Positions 43,551-53,489 are shown, numbered from the stretch's first letter. The stretch is 64,000 bases of DNA from Dongia_A sp039808885 (GCA_039808885.1 JBDHTX010000004.1:62001-126000); one strand, 5' to 3'. Program-made: numbers and translations. The notes: generated from the letters alone by a model not told the origin.

Positions 43551-43628
43551 TTCCATTCCGCTCCCGCTCCGGGCTAGGATGGCGGGCCGGGCGCGCTTCC
43601 GCCCGCCGCGGCGCGGCCTGGCACGGCG

Positions 43629-44408
43629 ATGACGAGACGACGGGTGATGATAGTTCTGCTGGTCCTTGGCGCCTGGGTGGCCCTGCCGCTCGCGATCAGC
43701 TACGCGCGGTACTCGCCGCCGCCCTGGTCGTGGAGCCAGGCGCCACGGCATTCTTCCGGCCTGGCGCCGGACCCGGCCGAGACGCCGGAGGCCGTCGTTC
43801 AGGTCTACACCGCGCGCGCCTTCAGCTGGCGCGGCGTGTTCGCGACCCATCCCTGGATCGCGGTGAAACGGTCGGGCGAACTGAGGTTCACCCGCCATGA
43901 GGTCGTCGGCTGGGGCGACGGCCCCAAGCTGCGCGCCAATTACGGGGTCACGGACGGGCTGTGGTATGGCGCGGAACCCGCTTTGCTGGCGGATATTCGC
44001 GGCGAGCGCGCCGCCGCCATGATCGACCGCATCGAAGCCGCGATCGCCAGCTATCCGTTCAAGGACCAGTACCGCACCTGGCCCGGCCCCAACAGCAACA
44101 CCTTCCTGGCCCATATCGCGCGCAACGTGCCGGAGCTGCGCCTCGATATTCCCCCGACAGCGATCGGCAAGGACTACCGCCGCTGGTACGAGCCCATCGC
44201 CCGGTCGCCCAGTGGCACGGGAGTCCAGGTCTCGCTGCTCGGCCTCGCCGGCCTTATGGTGGGGCTGCAGGACGGTGTGGAGGCCAACCTGCTCGGCCTT
44301 TCCTTCGGGATCGATTTCCTGCCGCCAGCTCTGCGCCTGCCCGGCCTTGGGCGGACCGAATTGCCGGGCGCTTCCGCATTGCCCGGCCGCGGGCCTGGCG
44401 ATGCCTGA
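43629..44408 (+). CDS. DUF3750 family membrane-anchored protein
   Basis: A 259-residue protein with one N-terminal helix (MIVLLVLGAWVALPLAISYA) and an outside-facing domain containing TARAFSWRGVFATHPWIAVKR, PNSNTFLAHIARNVPELRLDIPPTAIGKD and GLEANLLGLSFGIDFLPPALRLPGLG-like blocks. This matches the DUF3750 family, which has no known function. The Asn-Thr-Phe block could be catalytic, but nothing is established. It stands alone between the rhizopine cluster and the kinase gene. Confidence 0.75.
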   Translation: MTRRRVMIVLLVLGAWVALPLAISYARYSPPPWSWSQAPRHSSGLAPDPAETPEAVVQVYTARAFSWRGVFATHPWIAVKRSGELRFTRHEVVGWGDGPKLRANYGVTDGLWYGAEPALLADIRGERAAAMIDRIEAAIASYPFKDQYRTWPGPNSNTFLAHIARNVPELRLDIPPTAIGKDYRRWYEPIARSPSGTGVQVSLLGLAGLMVGLQDGVEANLLGLSFGIDFLPPALRLPGLGRTELPGASALPGRGPGDA

Positions 44409-44642
44409 AATACCGTTATGGAACAAACAGATGAGCCACGCGATCTGGGGCAATTGCGAGGGCTTGTTGGCAACAGAGTATTAATCGTGTTTGGCCCATG
44501 ATCATACTCCCAAACCCCGCGCACTGTTATCCATCGCCATGCCCGATTTGAGCGCCTCTTTGCCCGTCTTCGCTTGCCGGTCGCCTGGCCTCGCTGCCGC
44601 GCGCACTGGTTGCGCCTGCGCTTCGGGGCCGGGGCTCGCCGC

Positions 44643-47600
44643 ATGATCACGGCCGGCGGACTGATCACGATCGCCAGCCTCGCCTTGGCCGCCGCGGCCT
44701 TGACCGCCTGGGCCCTGGTCCTGCGGCGCCGCGCCAGTCGCTTGGCCGCCGCGGAGACCGAGAACGTCGCCACCCGGGCCGCCTTGAAAGTCAGCGAGGA
44801 GCGGCTGGAAGAATTCAGCCAGGCCGCCACCGGGTGGCTGTGGGAACTCGACGCGGCGTATCGCTTCACGATGGATACCGGCCGCGTGATGGTGGGCGGG
44901 TTGGTCGGGACCGAGTTGATCGGCCTGCGGCGCACCGAGATGCCCGGCATCGATCCAGCCGATCCCGTGTGGCAGCGCTACAATGCAATGCTGGATGCGC
45001 GCGAGACCTTCCACGATTTCGAGTTTTCCTATTCCGGCGCAGACGGCCAGCGCCAGTATGCCAGCATCAGCGGACACCCTCTGTTCGACGCCGACGGCCG
45101 CTTCCGCGGCTATCGCGGTACCGCCCGCGACATCACCGCCGAGGTCGAGGCGAGGCACTCAATTGAGCGCGCCAACGCCCTGTTCGACGCGGTCCGCCAG
45201 ATCCAGAGCAGCTATATCGGCGGCGCGGAGCGAAAGGCCGCCAGCGAACAGATGCTCTCCACCCTTTTGGAGCTGACCTCCAGCGGCTACGGCTTCGTCG
45301 GCGAAATCCGCAACGATGCAGATGGCCAGCGCTATATCAAGATTCACGCCCTCACCGATATCGCCTGGGACGCCGCGACGCGAAAGCGCTACGACGACAG
45401 CCTGTCCAGCGGCTTCGAGTTCCACAATCCCGATACCCTCTTCGGCGCCGTCGTTCGTACGGGGCAGCCGGTCATCTCGAATTCCCCGGCGGAGGACCCG
45501 CGCAGCGGCGGCCTGCCAGCCGGGCATCCGCCGCTCAACGCCTTTCTCGGCATACCGCTGTTTTCCGGCAAGACCCTGATCGGGGTGATCGGCCTCGCCA
45601 ATCGCGCGGGCGGCTATGACGAGAAAATCGTGGACTTCCTGGAGCCATTGACTGGCGCCTGCGGCGCCGTGATGGCCGCGATCCAGGCGGATTCCGAGCA
45701 GCTTCGCGTCACGCAGGAGCTGCGGCGCAGCGACGAGCGGCTGCAATTGACGCTGGAGAGCACCGGCGTCGGCCCATGGGCCTGGGACCTCAGGACCTCT
45801 TCATTCCATGTCGATGCGACGATGCTGCGCCGGCTGGGCTACGAGCCGGGCGAGATCCCTTCCACGGTCGATGCCTGGGAAGCGCTGACTCATCCAGAGG
45901 ACCTCGCCGCCATCCGCAATCGCTTCGGCGCGTCGCTGGAGCCGTCGGTCGAGGTCTTCGAAGTCATCTATCGCGTCCGCACGAAGGATGGCGGCTGGCG
46001 CTGGCTGCTCAGCCGCGGTCGCGTCGTCAGCCGCGAGGAGGACCGGCCGGCGCGGGTGATCGGCACGCATCTCGACATCACCGGCGTCAAGGATACCGAA
46101 ATCGCCCTGCGGCGCAGCGAGGAGCGCTTTCGGGCGCTTGCCGAATCTTCCCGCGCCGTGCCCTGGGAGGCCGATGTCAGGACCTTCAGGATCACCTATG
46201 TCGGACCGCAGATCGAGCGGATCACCGGCTTTTCGCCGTCGGACTGGGTCGACAAGGACATGTGGCCACAGCGCCTGCACCCCGAAGATCGCGCGCGGGT
46301 GATCCGCGAAGGCGAGGAGCGCGCCAGGGAAGGCATCGACCACAACCTCGAATACCGGCTGATCGCTGCCGATGGCCGCGTGGTGTGGATCCGTGACCTC
46401 ATCAGCGTGATCAAGGGCGATGAGGGACAGCGCTGGCTCTACGGCGTGATGGTGGACATCACCGAGGAAAAGTCGCGCGAGCAGGCCCTGCGCGAGAGCG
46501 AATCCCGCTACCAGCAGGCCGAAAGCGTGGCCGGCATCATCCATTGGAACGCGACTCCCGGCGCGACCGACGCCTGGGAGGACGCCCGACTTGTCTTCTC
46601 CGAAACCGCCCAGCGGTTCTTCGGCGCCACGTCCGGCGAGCTCGACGTCACGATCGGGGATTTCGTCGACGCCTTCGTCCATCCCGAGGACCGCGCCCGG
46701 ATCACGCAGGAATTCGCCCGCTCCTCCGCGAGCCGCCAGCGGGATTTCAGCATCGAGTATCGCGTGGTGCGCAAGGACGGCTCGGTCGCCAACGTGTCCG
46801 CGATCGGCAAGCGGAACTATGACGAGGCCGGGCACCTGGTCTCCGCCTTCGGCACCGTTCAGGACATAACCGAACGCAAGCAGACCGAGAATGCCCTGCG
46901 CCGGGCGCAGCTCGATGCCGAGATGGCGAACCGGGCGAAATCGCAGTTCCTGGCCAATGTCAGCCACGAGCTGCGCACCCCGCTGAATGCGATCATCGGC
47001 TTCTCGGAGATCATGAAGGACGAGCTGATGGGGCCGCTGGGCGCGCCGATCTACCGGGAATACAGCGGCGACATCCATGAAAGCGGACGCCACCTCCTCG
47101 CCATCATCAACGACATCCTCGATCTCAGCCGCGTCGAGGCGGGCCAGACCGCCATCAGCGAGAGCGACATTTCGCTCGACGGCCTGATCTCGTCCTGCCT
47201 GATTCTGGTGCGCGGCAAGGCGAATGCGAATGCGTTGTCGCTGTCATCGGAAGTTCCGCCGTCCCTGCCGATGATCAACGGTGACGAGCGGCTGCTGAAG
47301 CAGGCCTTGCTGAACCTGCTCTCCAACGCCGTCAAATTCACCCCGCGCGGCGGCATCGTCCGCGTCAAGGCCGCGTTTGCGGACGGCGGCGACGGCATCG
47401 ACATATCGGTGACCGATTCCGGCATCGGCATGTCGCCGGCCGAAATCGAACAGGTGGCGAAACCCTTCGTGCAGCTGGAGAACTGGCTGGTGCGCAAATA
47501 CGAGGGCACCGGCCTGGGCCTGTCGATCGTCAAGGCGTTCTGCGAACTGCACGGCGGCGTCCTGCGCATCAGCAGCGAGGTCGGCAGGGGCACGGTTACG

Positions 47601-47663
47601 ACGATCCACCTGCCGGCGACGCGCATCCTGCCGGCGCCACGCTCCAGGGCGCACGCCGAGTAG
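44643..47663 (+). CDS. PAS/GAF multi-sensor histidine kinase
   Basis: A 1006-residue kinase. One membrane helix (ITIASLALAAAALTAWALVL) and a short coiled segment are followed by PAS (about 55-180), GAF (about 190-345), and three more PAS/PAC units (about 360-485, 490-615, 620-745; note WLLSRGRVVSREEDRPARVIGTHLDIT and YGVMVDITEEKS). The HisKA domain has phospho-acceptor H775 in FLANVSHELRTPLNAIIGFSEIM, and the ATPase has NLLSNAVKFTPRGG, DSGIGM and EGTGLGLSIVK. No receiver domain and no response regulator next door, so the partner is elsewhere. The ATG at 44643 is chosen because the helix starts there; a TTG at 44574 would add a basic leader. Confidence 0.88.
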   Translation: MITAGGLITIASLALAAAALTAWALVLRRRASRLAAAETENVATRAALKVSEERLEEFSQAATGWLWELDAAYRFTMDTGRVMVGGLVGTELIGLRRTEMPGIDPADPVWQRYNAMLDARETFHDFEFSYSGADGQRQYASISGHPLFDADGRFRGYRGTARDITAEVEARHSIERANALFDAVRQIQSSYIGGAERKAASEQMLSTLLELTSSGYGFVGEIRNDADGQRYIKIHALTDIAWDAATRKRYDDSLSSGFEFHNPDTLFGAVVRTGQPVISNSPAEDPRSGGLPAGHPPLNAFLGIPLFSGKTLIGVIGLANRAGGYDEKIVDFLEPLTGACGAVMAAIQADSEQLRVTQELRRSDERLQLTLESTGVGPWAWDLRTSSFHVDATMLRRLGYEPGEIPSTVDAWEALTHPEDLAAIRNRFGASLEPSVEVFEVIYRVRTKDGGWRWLLSRGRVVSREEDRPARVIGTHLDITGVKDTEIALRRSEERFRALAESSRAVPWEADVRTFRITYVGPQIERITGFSPSDWVDKDMWPQRLHPEDRARVIREGEERAREGIDHNLEYRLIAADGRVVWIRDLISVIKGDEGQRWLYGVMVDITEEKSREQALRESESRYQQAESVAGIIHWNATPGATDAWEDARLVFSETAQRFFGATSGELDVTIGDFVDAFVHPEDRARITQEFARSSASRQRDFSIEYRVVRKDGSVANVSAIGKRNYDEAGHLVSAFGTVQDITERKQTENALRRAQLDAEMANRAKSQFLANVSHELRTPLNAIIGFSEIMKDELMGPLGAPIYREYSGDIHESGRHLLAIINDILDLSRVEAGQTAISESDISLDGLISSCLILVRGKANANALSLSSEVPPSLPMINGDERLLKQALLNLLSNAVKFTPRGGIVRVKAAFADGGDGIDISVTDSGIGMSPAEIEQVAKPFVQLENWLVRKYEGTGLGLSIVKAFCELHGGVLRISSEVGRGTVTTIHLPATRILPAPRSRAHAE

Positions 47664-47709
47664 CGAACGGCCTAAGGTCGAGGCGCGCAGGCGAACTCCA
47701 GTTGCAAGA

Positions 47710-47737
47710 AAGCGCCGCCAGTTTCCTGGCGGCGCTT
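47710..47737. terminator. Bidirectional hairpin between convergent genes
   Basis: AAGCGCCGCCAG (47710-47721) pairs perfectly with CTGGCGGCGCTT (47726-47737) over TTTC. It separates the kinase gene from the opposing helicase gene; the following T-runs are weak on both strands. Confidence 0.6.
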
Positions 47738-47766
47738 CGCAATTCAGAACCGATCAAGACGGGGCG

Positions 47767-49560
47767 TCAGCCCATGCGCACCGGCTCGAAGCGCTGCGGC
47801 CGGCGCTGGCCGGGCTTGCCGGAATGCGCATGGTCGCGTCCCTTGTGGCCTTCGCGCGGCCGATGCTCGGCATGCCCATGGCCGGAGCGGCGCGGCGGCG
47901 TGTTGCCGTTCGACGCATCCACGCGAGAGGCCGAAGCCTGGCGGGCCTGGCCACCGGCATGCTCCTGACGCGGCTGGCGGTCGCCGTCGTGCTGGGCCGG
48001 ACGCCCGCCGCCGCGATGCGACTTCTCGCCATGGGCGTGGCCGTTGCGGGCCTGTGCGTGCGAATGCCCGTGGCCATGTTGAGACTGGCCATGTTGAGAC
48101 TGGCCATGGCGGGATTGGCCATGATGAGACTGGCCGCCCCTGTCCTGGCGGTCGCGCGGTTGCCGCTCATGAGCCTGGCGGTCCTGGGCGTGGTCGCCGC
48201 GAACCTGCCGCGTTTCGCCGCGCGCCTGGTCACCGTCATGCCGGCGGCCGCGATGACCGCCTTCGCCACGCGCTTCCGCGTCGCGATGGTGGCCGTGGGA
48301 CGGCCGCCCGCCGCCAGCCGGCCGGTTGCCGTGCCCGGCATGGGCCTGTGCCGATCCCGAGCGGCCGCGGCCGCCTCGCGCCGGGGGCGCACCGGCGCCG
48401 CCGCGCTTGCCTTCGGCGATATGGGCCGCGTGGAACGCGTGATCGGCATCGACGGGTACCGCCTGGCGGATGGTCCGTTCGATGTCGCGCAGGTAGCTGC
48501 GCTCCTCCGAATCGCAGAAGGAGATGGCGATGCCTTCGTTTCCGGCGCGCGCGGTGCGGCCGATGCGGTGGACATAGCTCTCAGGTTCGTTCGGCAAATC
48601 GAAGTTGATGACGTGGGTGACGCCATCGACATCAATGCCGCGGGCGGCGATGTCGGTCGCCACCAGAACGCGGACCTTGCCGCTGCGGAAATCGTTCAAG
48701 GCCTTCTGACGGGCGTTCTGCGACTTGTTGCCGTGAATGGCGTCGGCGCGGATGCCGGCCTTGGCCAGATTCTCGGCAACCTTGTTGGCGCCGTGCTTGG
48801 TGCGGGTGAAGACCAGCGCGCGGGCGATCGCCTTGTCGCCCAGCAGGCTTTCCAGCAAGGCGCGCTTGTTCGCCTTCTCGACGAAATGCACGCGCTGGGC
48901 GATGCGCTCGGCGGTCGTCGCCACCGGCGTCACCTCGACGCGGACCGGCTCCTTCAGCAGGCTGGCGACCAGCCCCTGCACCGCCTGCGGCATGGTGGCG
49001 GAGAACATCAGCGTCTGGCGCTCGGCCGGGATCTTGGCGACGATGCGCTTCACCGGGACGATGAAGCCCATGTCCAGCATGCGATCCGCCTCATCGAGCA
49101 CGAAGGCCTCGAGGCCGTCGAATTTCACCTGGCCCTGGTTCATCAGGTCGAGCAGGCGGCCGGGCGTGGCGACCAGGACGTCGACGCCGCGCGACAGCGC
49201 CTGGACCTGCGGCCCCTGGCTGACGCCGCCATAGATGGCCACGCGGCTCAGGCGCAAGTGGCGGCCATAGGAGCGGAAGGAATCGAGGATCTGCACGCAG
49301 AGCTCGCGGGTCGGCGTGAGGATCAGCGCACGGACACTGCGCGGCGCCGCGCGGCGGTCGGTGCTGGTCAGGCGCTGCAACAGCGGCAGGGCGAAAGCGG
49401 CAGTCTTGCCGGTGCCGGTCTGGGCGATGCCGAGCAGATCGCGCCCCTCCAGCAGCGGCGGAATCGCCTGCGCCTGGATCGGGGTCGGCTTCTCATAGCC
49501 CTCGGCGGCGAGCGCCTGCAAAAGAGGGGCGCTCAGCTTCAAGTCGGTAAACGTGGTCAT
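47767..49560 (-). CDS. rhlE: DEAD-box RNA helicase, RhlE-like, with His-rich tail
   Basis: A 597-residue ATP-dependent RNA helicase. Motifs in order: Q motif (GYEKPTPIQAQAI), I AQTGTGKT, Ia PTRELC, TPGRLLD, II DEAD, III SAT, then ATDIAARGIDVDGV and VI HRIGRTAR. The core ends near residue 375. The last 220 residues are low complexity, rich in His, Gly, Arg, Gln and Asp, with repeated HGQS units (HGQSRHGQSQHGQSQHGHG). Such tails bind RNA non-specifically and favour condensate formation; the His content here is unusually high. The long gap upstream may hold a structured leader, as often seen for cold-induced helicases. Confidence 0.92.
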   Translation of the reverse strand: MTTFTDLKLSAPLLQALAAEGYEKPTPIQAQAIPPLLEGRDLLGIAQTGTGKTAAFALPLLQRLTSTDRRAAPRSVRALILTPTRELCVQILDSFRSYGRHLRLSRVAIYGGVSQGPQVQALSRGVDVLVATPGRLLDLMNQGQVKFDGLEAFVLDEADRMLDMGFIVPVKRIVAKIPAERQTLMFSATMPQAVQGLVASLLKEPVRVEVTPVATTAERIAQRVHFVEKANKRALLESLLGDKAIARALVFTRTKHGANKVAENLAKAGIRADAIHGNKSQNARQKALNDFRSGKVRVLVATDIAARGIDVDGVTHVINFDLPNEPESYVHRIGRTARAGNEGIAISFCDSEERSYLRDIERTIRQAVPVDADHAFHAAHIAEGKRGGAGAPPARGGRGRSGSAQAHAGHGNRPAGGGRPSHGHHRDAEARGEGGHRGRRHDGDQARGETRQVRGDHAQDRQAHERQPRDRQDRGGQSHHGQSRHGQSQHGQSQHGHGHSHAQARNGHAHGEKSHRGGGRPAQHDGDRQPRQEHAGGQARQASASRVDASNGNTPPRRSGHGHAEHRPREGHKGRDHAHSGKPGQRRPQRFEPVRMG

Positions 49561-50011
49561 ATGGTCAGTGTTCTTTCAGTTCATGTGTCGCCGCGCTTGC
49601 CGCGCAGCCACATGGCCGGCGCGAACGCGGACGGATAGGGCGCTTCCTGGGAAGGGCCCGGGTTCAGACCCGGCATGCGCGCTAGTGCAGGGAAATGTTG
49701 GAGATCAGGATCTCGGGACGGAGGGACCGGTCGGTGGGACCGAAACGTCCTGCGCGCTGTCGCGAGAGAGAGGCCCTGATGGCCTCGGCGGGGGGAACAT
49801 GCGGGCGGCCGGGTTAAAAGTCAATGAATCCAGGCGCAGGGCAGCCATGCGCGCCGGGAATCGGCGGATTTCCTCGTTCTTCCGGGCCCCCGGCATAGGA
49901 ATTGCGGTCGATGCTGTCGCTGATCCGCAAGGCGAGGCCGGGTTCGCTATATTGGGAATCGGCCCTTCGCCGCTAAGCTGCGCCATCCGGATTCCACAGG
50001 TGCCAGCCCGC
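49561..50011. other. Divergent gap, no gene seen
   Basis: This 451-base stretch separates the helicase start (leftward) and the sulfatase start (rightward). It contains several short GC-rich inverted repeats, for example GGGCCCGGGTTCAGACCCGGC near 49657-49677, which could fold in the helicase mRNA leader. No convincing small gene or well-spaced promoter is visible. Confidence 0.4.
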
Positions 50012-51619
50012 ATGCCCGCCAAGACCAAGCGTCCCAGTCCCGCGCCCGCCCGCAAGGCCCCGCGCGGCAAGCGTCCGAACATCCTCTACATCATGTTCGA
50101 CCAGCTCGCCCCGCAGTTCCTGCCGAGCTATGGCCACAAGGTGGTCAAGGCGCCGAACCTGTCGCGCCTGGCGGCGGAGGGCGTGCAGTTCGACAGCGCC
50201 TACACCAACTCGCCGCTCTGCGCGCCCGGCCGCTTTTCCATGGTGGCGGGCCAGCTGGCGAGCCGGATCGGCGCCTGGGACAACGCCGCCGAGTTCCGTT
50301 CCGACATCCCGACCTTCGCGCATTACCTGCGCCTCGCCGGCTACCGCACCTGCCTTTCGGGCAAGATGCATTTCGTCGGCCCCGACCAGCTCCATGGCTT
50401 CGAGGACCGCGTCACCACCGACATGTATCCGGGCGATTTCGGCTGGACCCCGACCTGGGACCAGCCGAAGAAGATCCACTGGTGGTTCCACAACATGCTG
50501 AGCGTGACCGAAGCCGGTCCCTATGACCGCTCGCTGGAAATGGAGCACGACGACGAGGTCGCCTACACCTCGATGCGCTGGCTGCACGAGCATGCCCGCG
50601 GCAATGACGACCGTCCGTTCATGATGTGCGTCTCGTTCATGCAGCCGCACGACCCCTATCTCGGCCCGCGCCGGGACTGGGAAAGCTACCGCGACGACGA
50701 CATCGACATGCCGGCGGCCCCCTATATCGCGCCAGCGAAGCGCGACGCGGTCGACAAGCGCCTGTACGATCTCTACGACCGCGACGAATACCGGGTGACG
50801 GAGAGCCACGTCCGCGCGGCGCGGCGCGGCTACTACGCGATGATCACCTACAGCGACCGCCTGATGGGCCAGGTGCTGGAGGCACTGCGCCAGACCGGCC
50901 AAGCCGACAACACCATCATCGTCGTCTCCGCCGATCACGGCGACATGCTGGGCGAGCGCGGCCTGTGGTACAAGATGAACTTCTACGAGCACTCGACGCG
51001 CGTGCCGATGATCCTGCACGCGCCGAAACGCTGGAAGCCGCGCCGGGTCGCGGAGCATGTCTCGCTCATGGATCTGCTGCCGACCTTCTGCGACATCGCC
51101 ACCGGCGGCAAGAGCACGGACTATGCGGCGCCGGTCGACGGCCGCAGCCTTCTGGCGCTGGCGGACGGCGCCGACAAGGGATGGTCCAACACTGTCTACG
51201 GCGAATACATGGCCGAAGGCACGTTCCAGCCCGCCTTCATGATCCGCCGCAACCAATGGAAATACGTCGCCTGCGCCGGCGACCCGCCGCAGCTCTTCAA
51301 CCTGAAGGCCGACCCCAAGGAACTGGTGAACCTTGCCGGCGACCCGCGGCATGCCAAGCTGGCGGCCGCGTTCGCAAGCGAAGTCGCCGCGAAGTGGGAC
51401 GGCGCGGCCATCCGTGAACGCATCATCGAGAGCCAGCGCCAGCGCATCCTGGTCCAGGACGCGCTGCTCAAAGGCAAGATCACGCCTTGGGACTTCCAGC
51501 CCTTCCAGGACGCGTCGAAGCAGTACAACCGCAACTACGGCGCCGAGCTCTACGACACCGACAGGCGGGCCCGCATTCCGCGGCTGCCCGAGCCGAAGAA
51601 GGATGGCCGCAAAGGCTAG
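50012..51619 (+). CDS. betC: Choline-sulfatase family sulfatase
   Basis: A 535-residue sulfatase close to BetC, which splits choline-O-sulfate to choline and sulfate. The catalytic Cys, converted to formylglycine, is C70 in SPLCAPGRFS (C-x-P-x-R). Metal ligands lie in NILYIMFDQL at the start and SADHGDMLGERG. AGYRTCLSGKMHFVGPDQLHGFEDRVTTD and FGWTPTW are characteristic of choline sulfatases, as is the C-terminal KGKITPWDFQPFQDAS. No signal peptide, which fits the cytoplasmic BetC. The usual bet genes are absent here, so a related sulfate ester is possible. Its stop overlaps the cupin gene's stop (CTAG). Confidence 0.82.
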   Translation: MPAKTKRPSPAPARKAPRGKRPNILYIMFDQLAPQFLPSYGHKVVKAPNLSRLAAEGVQFDSAYTNSPLCAPGRFSMVAGQLASRIGAWDNAAEFRSDIPTFAHYLRLAGYRTCLSGKMHFVGPDQLHGFEDRVTTDMYPGDFGWTPTWDQPKKIHWWFHNMLSVTEAGPYDRSLEMEHDDEVAYTSMRWLHEHARGNDDRPFMMCVSFMQPHDPYLGPRRDWESYRDDDIDMPAAPYIAPAKRDAVDKRLYDLYDRDEYRVTESHVRAARRGYYAMITYSDRLMGQVLEALRQTGQADNTIIVVSADHGDMLGERGLWYKMNFYEHSTRVPMILHAPKRWKPRRVAEHVSLMDLLPTFCDIATGGKSTDYAAPVDGRSLLALADGADKGWSNTVYGEYMAEGTFQPAFMIRRNQWKYVACAGDPPQLFNLKADPKELVNLAGDPRHAKLAAAFASEVAAKWDGAAIRERIIESQRQRILVQDALLKGKITPWDFQPFQDASKQYNRNYGAELYDTDRRARIPRLPEPKKDGRKG

Positions 51620-52044
51620 CCGCCGGCCAGGATCTCGACGCCTTCGGCGAAGTGGTATTCGATCTCCTCGATGGAGTCGGTCGGGAATGCGTAGACGAAG
51701 CGCAACGGCTCGGGGCCCGTATTGACGGTCAGGTGCTGGGCGTTGCCGGGAATGTAGATGACGTTGCCGCCACGCACCTGGTGCGCGATGCCGTCGATCT
51801 CGGTCCGGCCCTCGCCCGAGAGGATCATATAGACTTCCGGCGGCGCATGTCGGTGCAGTACCCAGGTGCCGCCGACCGGGATCTCCGCCAGACCGAAGGT
51901 CAGCCGCGAGGTCGGCGTGCCGCCTTCGCCGACCAGGGTCTTCCAGCGGATCGAGGATTTCGCCCGCAGCGCCGGATTGGCGAGCTCCCGCCATGGGAAA
52001 TCGCTCTCCTGGACGACGTAACCGCCTTGCTTGTCTTCCGGCAT
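51616..52044 (-). CDS. Cupin domain protein
   Basis: A 142-residue single cupin barrel. Motif 1 is WVLHRHAPPEVYMILSGEGRTEIDG, with two His and one Glu as metal ligands, and motif 2 is GNVIYIPGNAQHLTVNTG, with one His. This is a small-molecule enzyme or binding fold; function unknown. The ATG at 52044 has GAGGGGG upstream. It is convergent with the sulfatase and divergent from the SDR at 52191, suggesting a shared theme. Confidence 0.85.
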   Translation of the reverse strand: MPEDKQGGYVVQESDFPWRELANPALRAKSSIRWKTLVGEGGTPTSRLTFGLAEIPVGGTWVLHRHAPPEVYMILSGEGRTEIDGIAHQVRGGNVIYIPGNAQHLTVNTGPEPLRFVYAFPTDSIEEIEYHFAEGVEILAGG

Positions 52045-52190
52045 GGCCCCCTCGCCTTCGATGCTGGGCCAGTCTGCCGTGAAGCCGGCGGCTTGCCAAC
52101 AGGCCGGCGATTTGTGCCGCCGGCCCGCTTCCCGGCATTGCCAATGCGACCGCCGAGCAGGCAACATGGCGCCAATTCAGGAGCGGAAAC

Positions 52191-52964
52191 GTGATCGATC
52201 TGACCGGAAAGGTTGCCATCGTCACCGGCGGGACCCGCGGCATCGGCGCCGCGATCGTGGAAATGTGCGCTGGCCTCGGCGCACGGGTCGTCTTCACCGG
52301 CCGAGACGACGTGGCGGGTGCAGCCGTGCAGGACCAGGTCGCCAAGCCGGACGAGGTTCGCTTCCTGCAGGGCGATGTCGCCGCGCCCGGTTTTCCCGAC
52401 CGGCTGGTGGATGACGTTCTGGGCCGGGAGGGACGCGTCGACGTCCTGGTCAACAATGCCGGCATCCTCTCGCGCGGCGACGTCGAGAGCTGCACCGATG
52501 CGCAATGGGACGCCATGATCGAGACGAACGTGACCGCCGTCTTCCGGCTGTGCCGGGCGATCGTGCCGGTCATGCGGCGCCAGTTCCGGGAGGCCGGTCG
52601 CGCCGGATCGATCGTCAATATCGCCTCCGACTGGGGATTGGTCGCGGCGGTGAACGCGGCCGCCTATGGCGCCAGCAAGGGCGCCATCGTCCAGCTGACG
52701 CGGTCGATGGCCGCCGACCATGCCAAGGACGGCATCCGCGTGAACGCGGTCTGCCCGGGCGACACGGAGACCGACATGCTTCTGTCCGACCGAGGCGAAG
52801 CGCCGCGCGCGGCGCTGCTGGCCGAGTTCGGGAAATCCATTCCTCTGGGCCGCGTCGGGAGGCCGGAGGAGATCGCGGCGGCGGTGGCCTTTCTCGCCTC
52901 CGATGCCGCCGGCTTCGTGACCGGTGTGATGTTGCCGGTCGACGGCGGCCATACCGCCTGGTAG
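52191..52964 (+). CDS. SDR family oxidoreductase
   Basis: A 257-residue short-chain dehydrogenase: TGGTRGIGAAIVEM at the cofactor site, NNAGIL, catalytic Ser in NIASDWGL, Tyr-x3-Lys in YGASK and MLPVDGGHTAW at the end. The GTG at 52191 has AGGAG nearby upstream. It is outside the IclR-type operator set: no copy of that dyad is seen in front of it. Confidence 0.9.
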   Translation: MIDLTGKVAIVTGGTRGIGAAIVEMCAGLGARVVFTGRDDVAGAAVQDQVAKPDEVRFLQGDVAAPGFPDRLVDDVLGREGRVDVLVNNAGILSRGDVESCTDAQWDAMIETNVTAVFRLCRAIVPVMRRQFREAGRAGSIVNIASDWGLVAAVNAAAYGASKGAIVQLTRSMAADHAKDGIRVNAVCPGDTETDMLLSDRGEAPRAALLAEFGKSIPLGRVGRPEEIAAAVAFLASDAAGFVTGVMLPVDGGHTAW

Positions 52965-53013
52965 CGGATGGCCAAGGGCCGGGCATTTCCGGAGCGTTGA
53001 ATCGAGGGCACCG

Positions 53014-53391
53014 GTGAAACAGGGCCTTGTCTTTCTCCTCGCGACGCTTGTGGAGATCGCCACGGCCACGTCGCTCGCCTGGCCGCTTGCGCCGCGCATT
53101 GCCCGCGTGCGCCCGGATTCGATGCTGCGCTGTGGTGCGGCCGCTTTGATCGGAACGGGCGTCACCCTGCCCGCGTTCTGGCTTTGGAAGGCTCGGCTGA
53201 TTGAATTGACCGGATCCGGGTGGGGAGGCCTCGCGGCAGCGCTTGGCCTCATCATCCTGGTCGAGACGCCTGTCTATGCGGCCGCATTGCGCGGCCATTG
53301 GCGCGTTTCCGCGGGGCTCTCCGCCCTCGCGAACCTGGCCGGCTTGGCCGCCGGCCAGCTATTGATGCAGATCTTTGGCCGCATCGGATGA
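53014..53391 (+). CDS. Small membrane protein of unknown function
   Basis: A 125-residue protein with about four hydrophobic helices (LVFLLATLVEIATATSLAWPL, CGAAALIGTGVTLPAFWLW, GGLAAALGLIILVETPVYAAAL, GLSALANLAGLAAGQLLMQIF). I do not recognise the family. It starts with GTG at 53014, 49 bases after the SDR gene in the same direction, and may be co-transcribed with it. Confidence 0.6.
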   Translation: MKQGLVFLLATLVEIATATSLAWPLAPRIARVRPDSMLRCGAAALIGTGVTLPAFWLWKARLIELTGSGWGGLAAALGLIILVETPVYAAALRGHWRVSAGLSALANLAGLAAGQLLMQIFGRIG

Positions 53392-53489
53392 TGCGGCGGC
53401 AAACCGGCCTGTCGAAGTTGCTTGGACCGGCCGCATTATTCTGACAGATAGGATGTAGTCACCGGCCCAAACAGGAGCCCGTCGCCGCA

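Noticed and set aside
48050..48140. Short repeated units as a CRISPR-like array
   Set aside because: They are in-frame codon repeats (HGQS) in the helicase tail without spacers.
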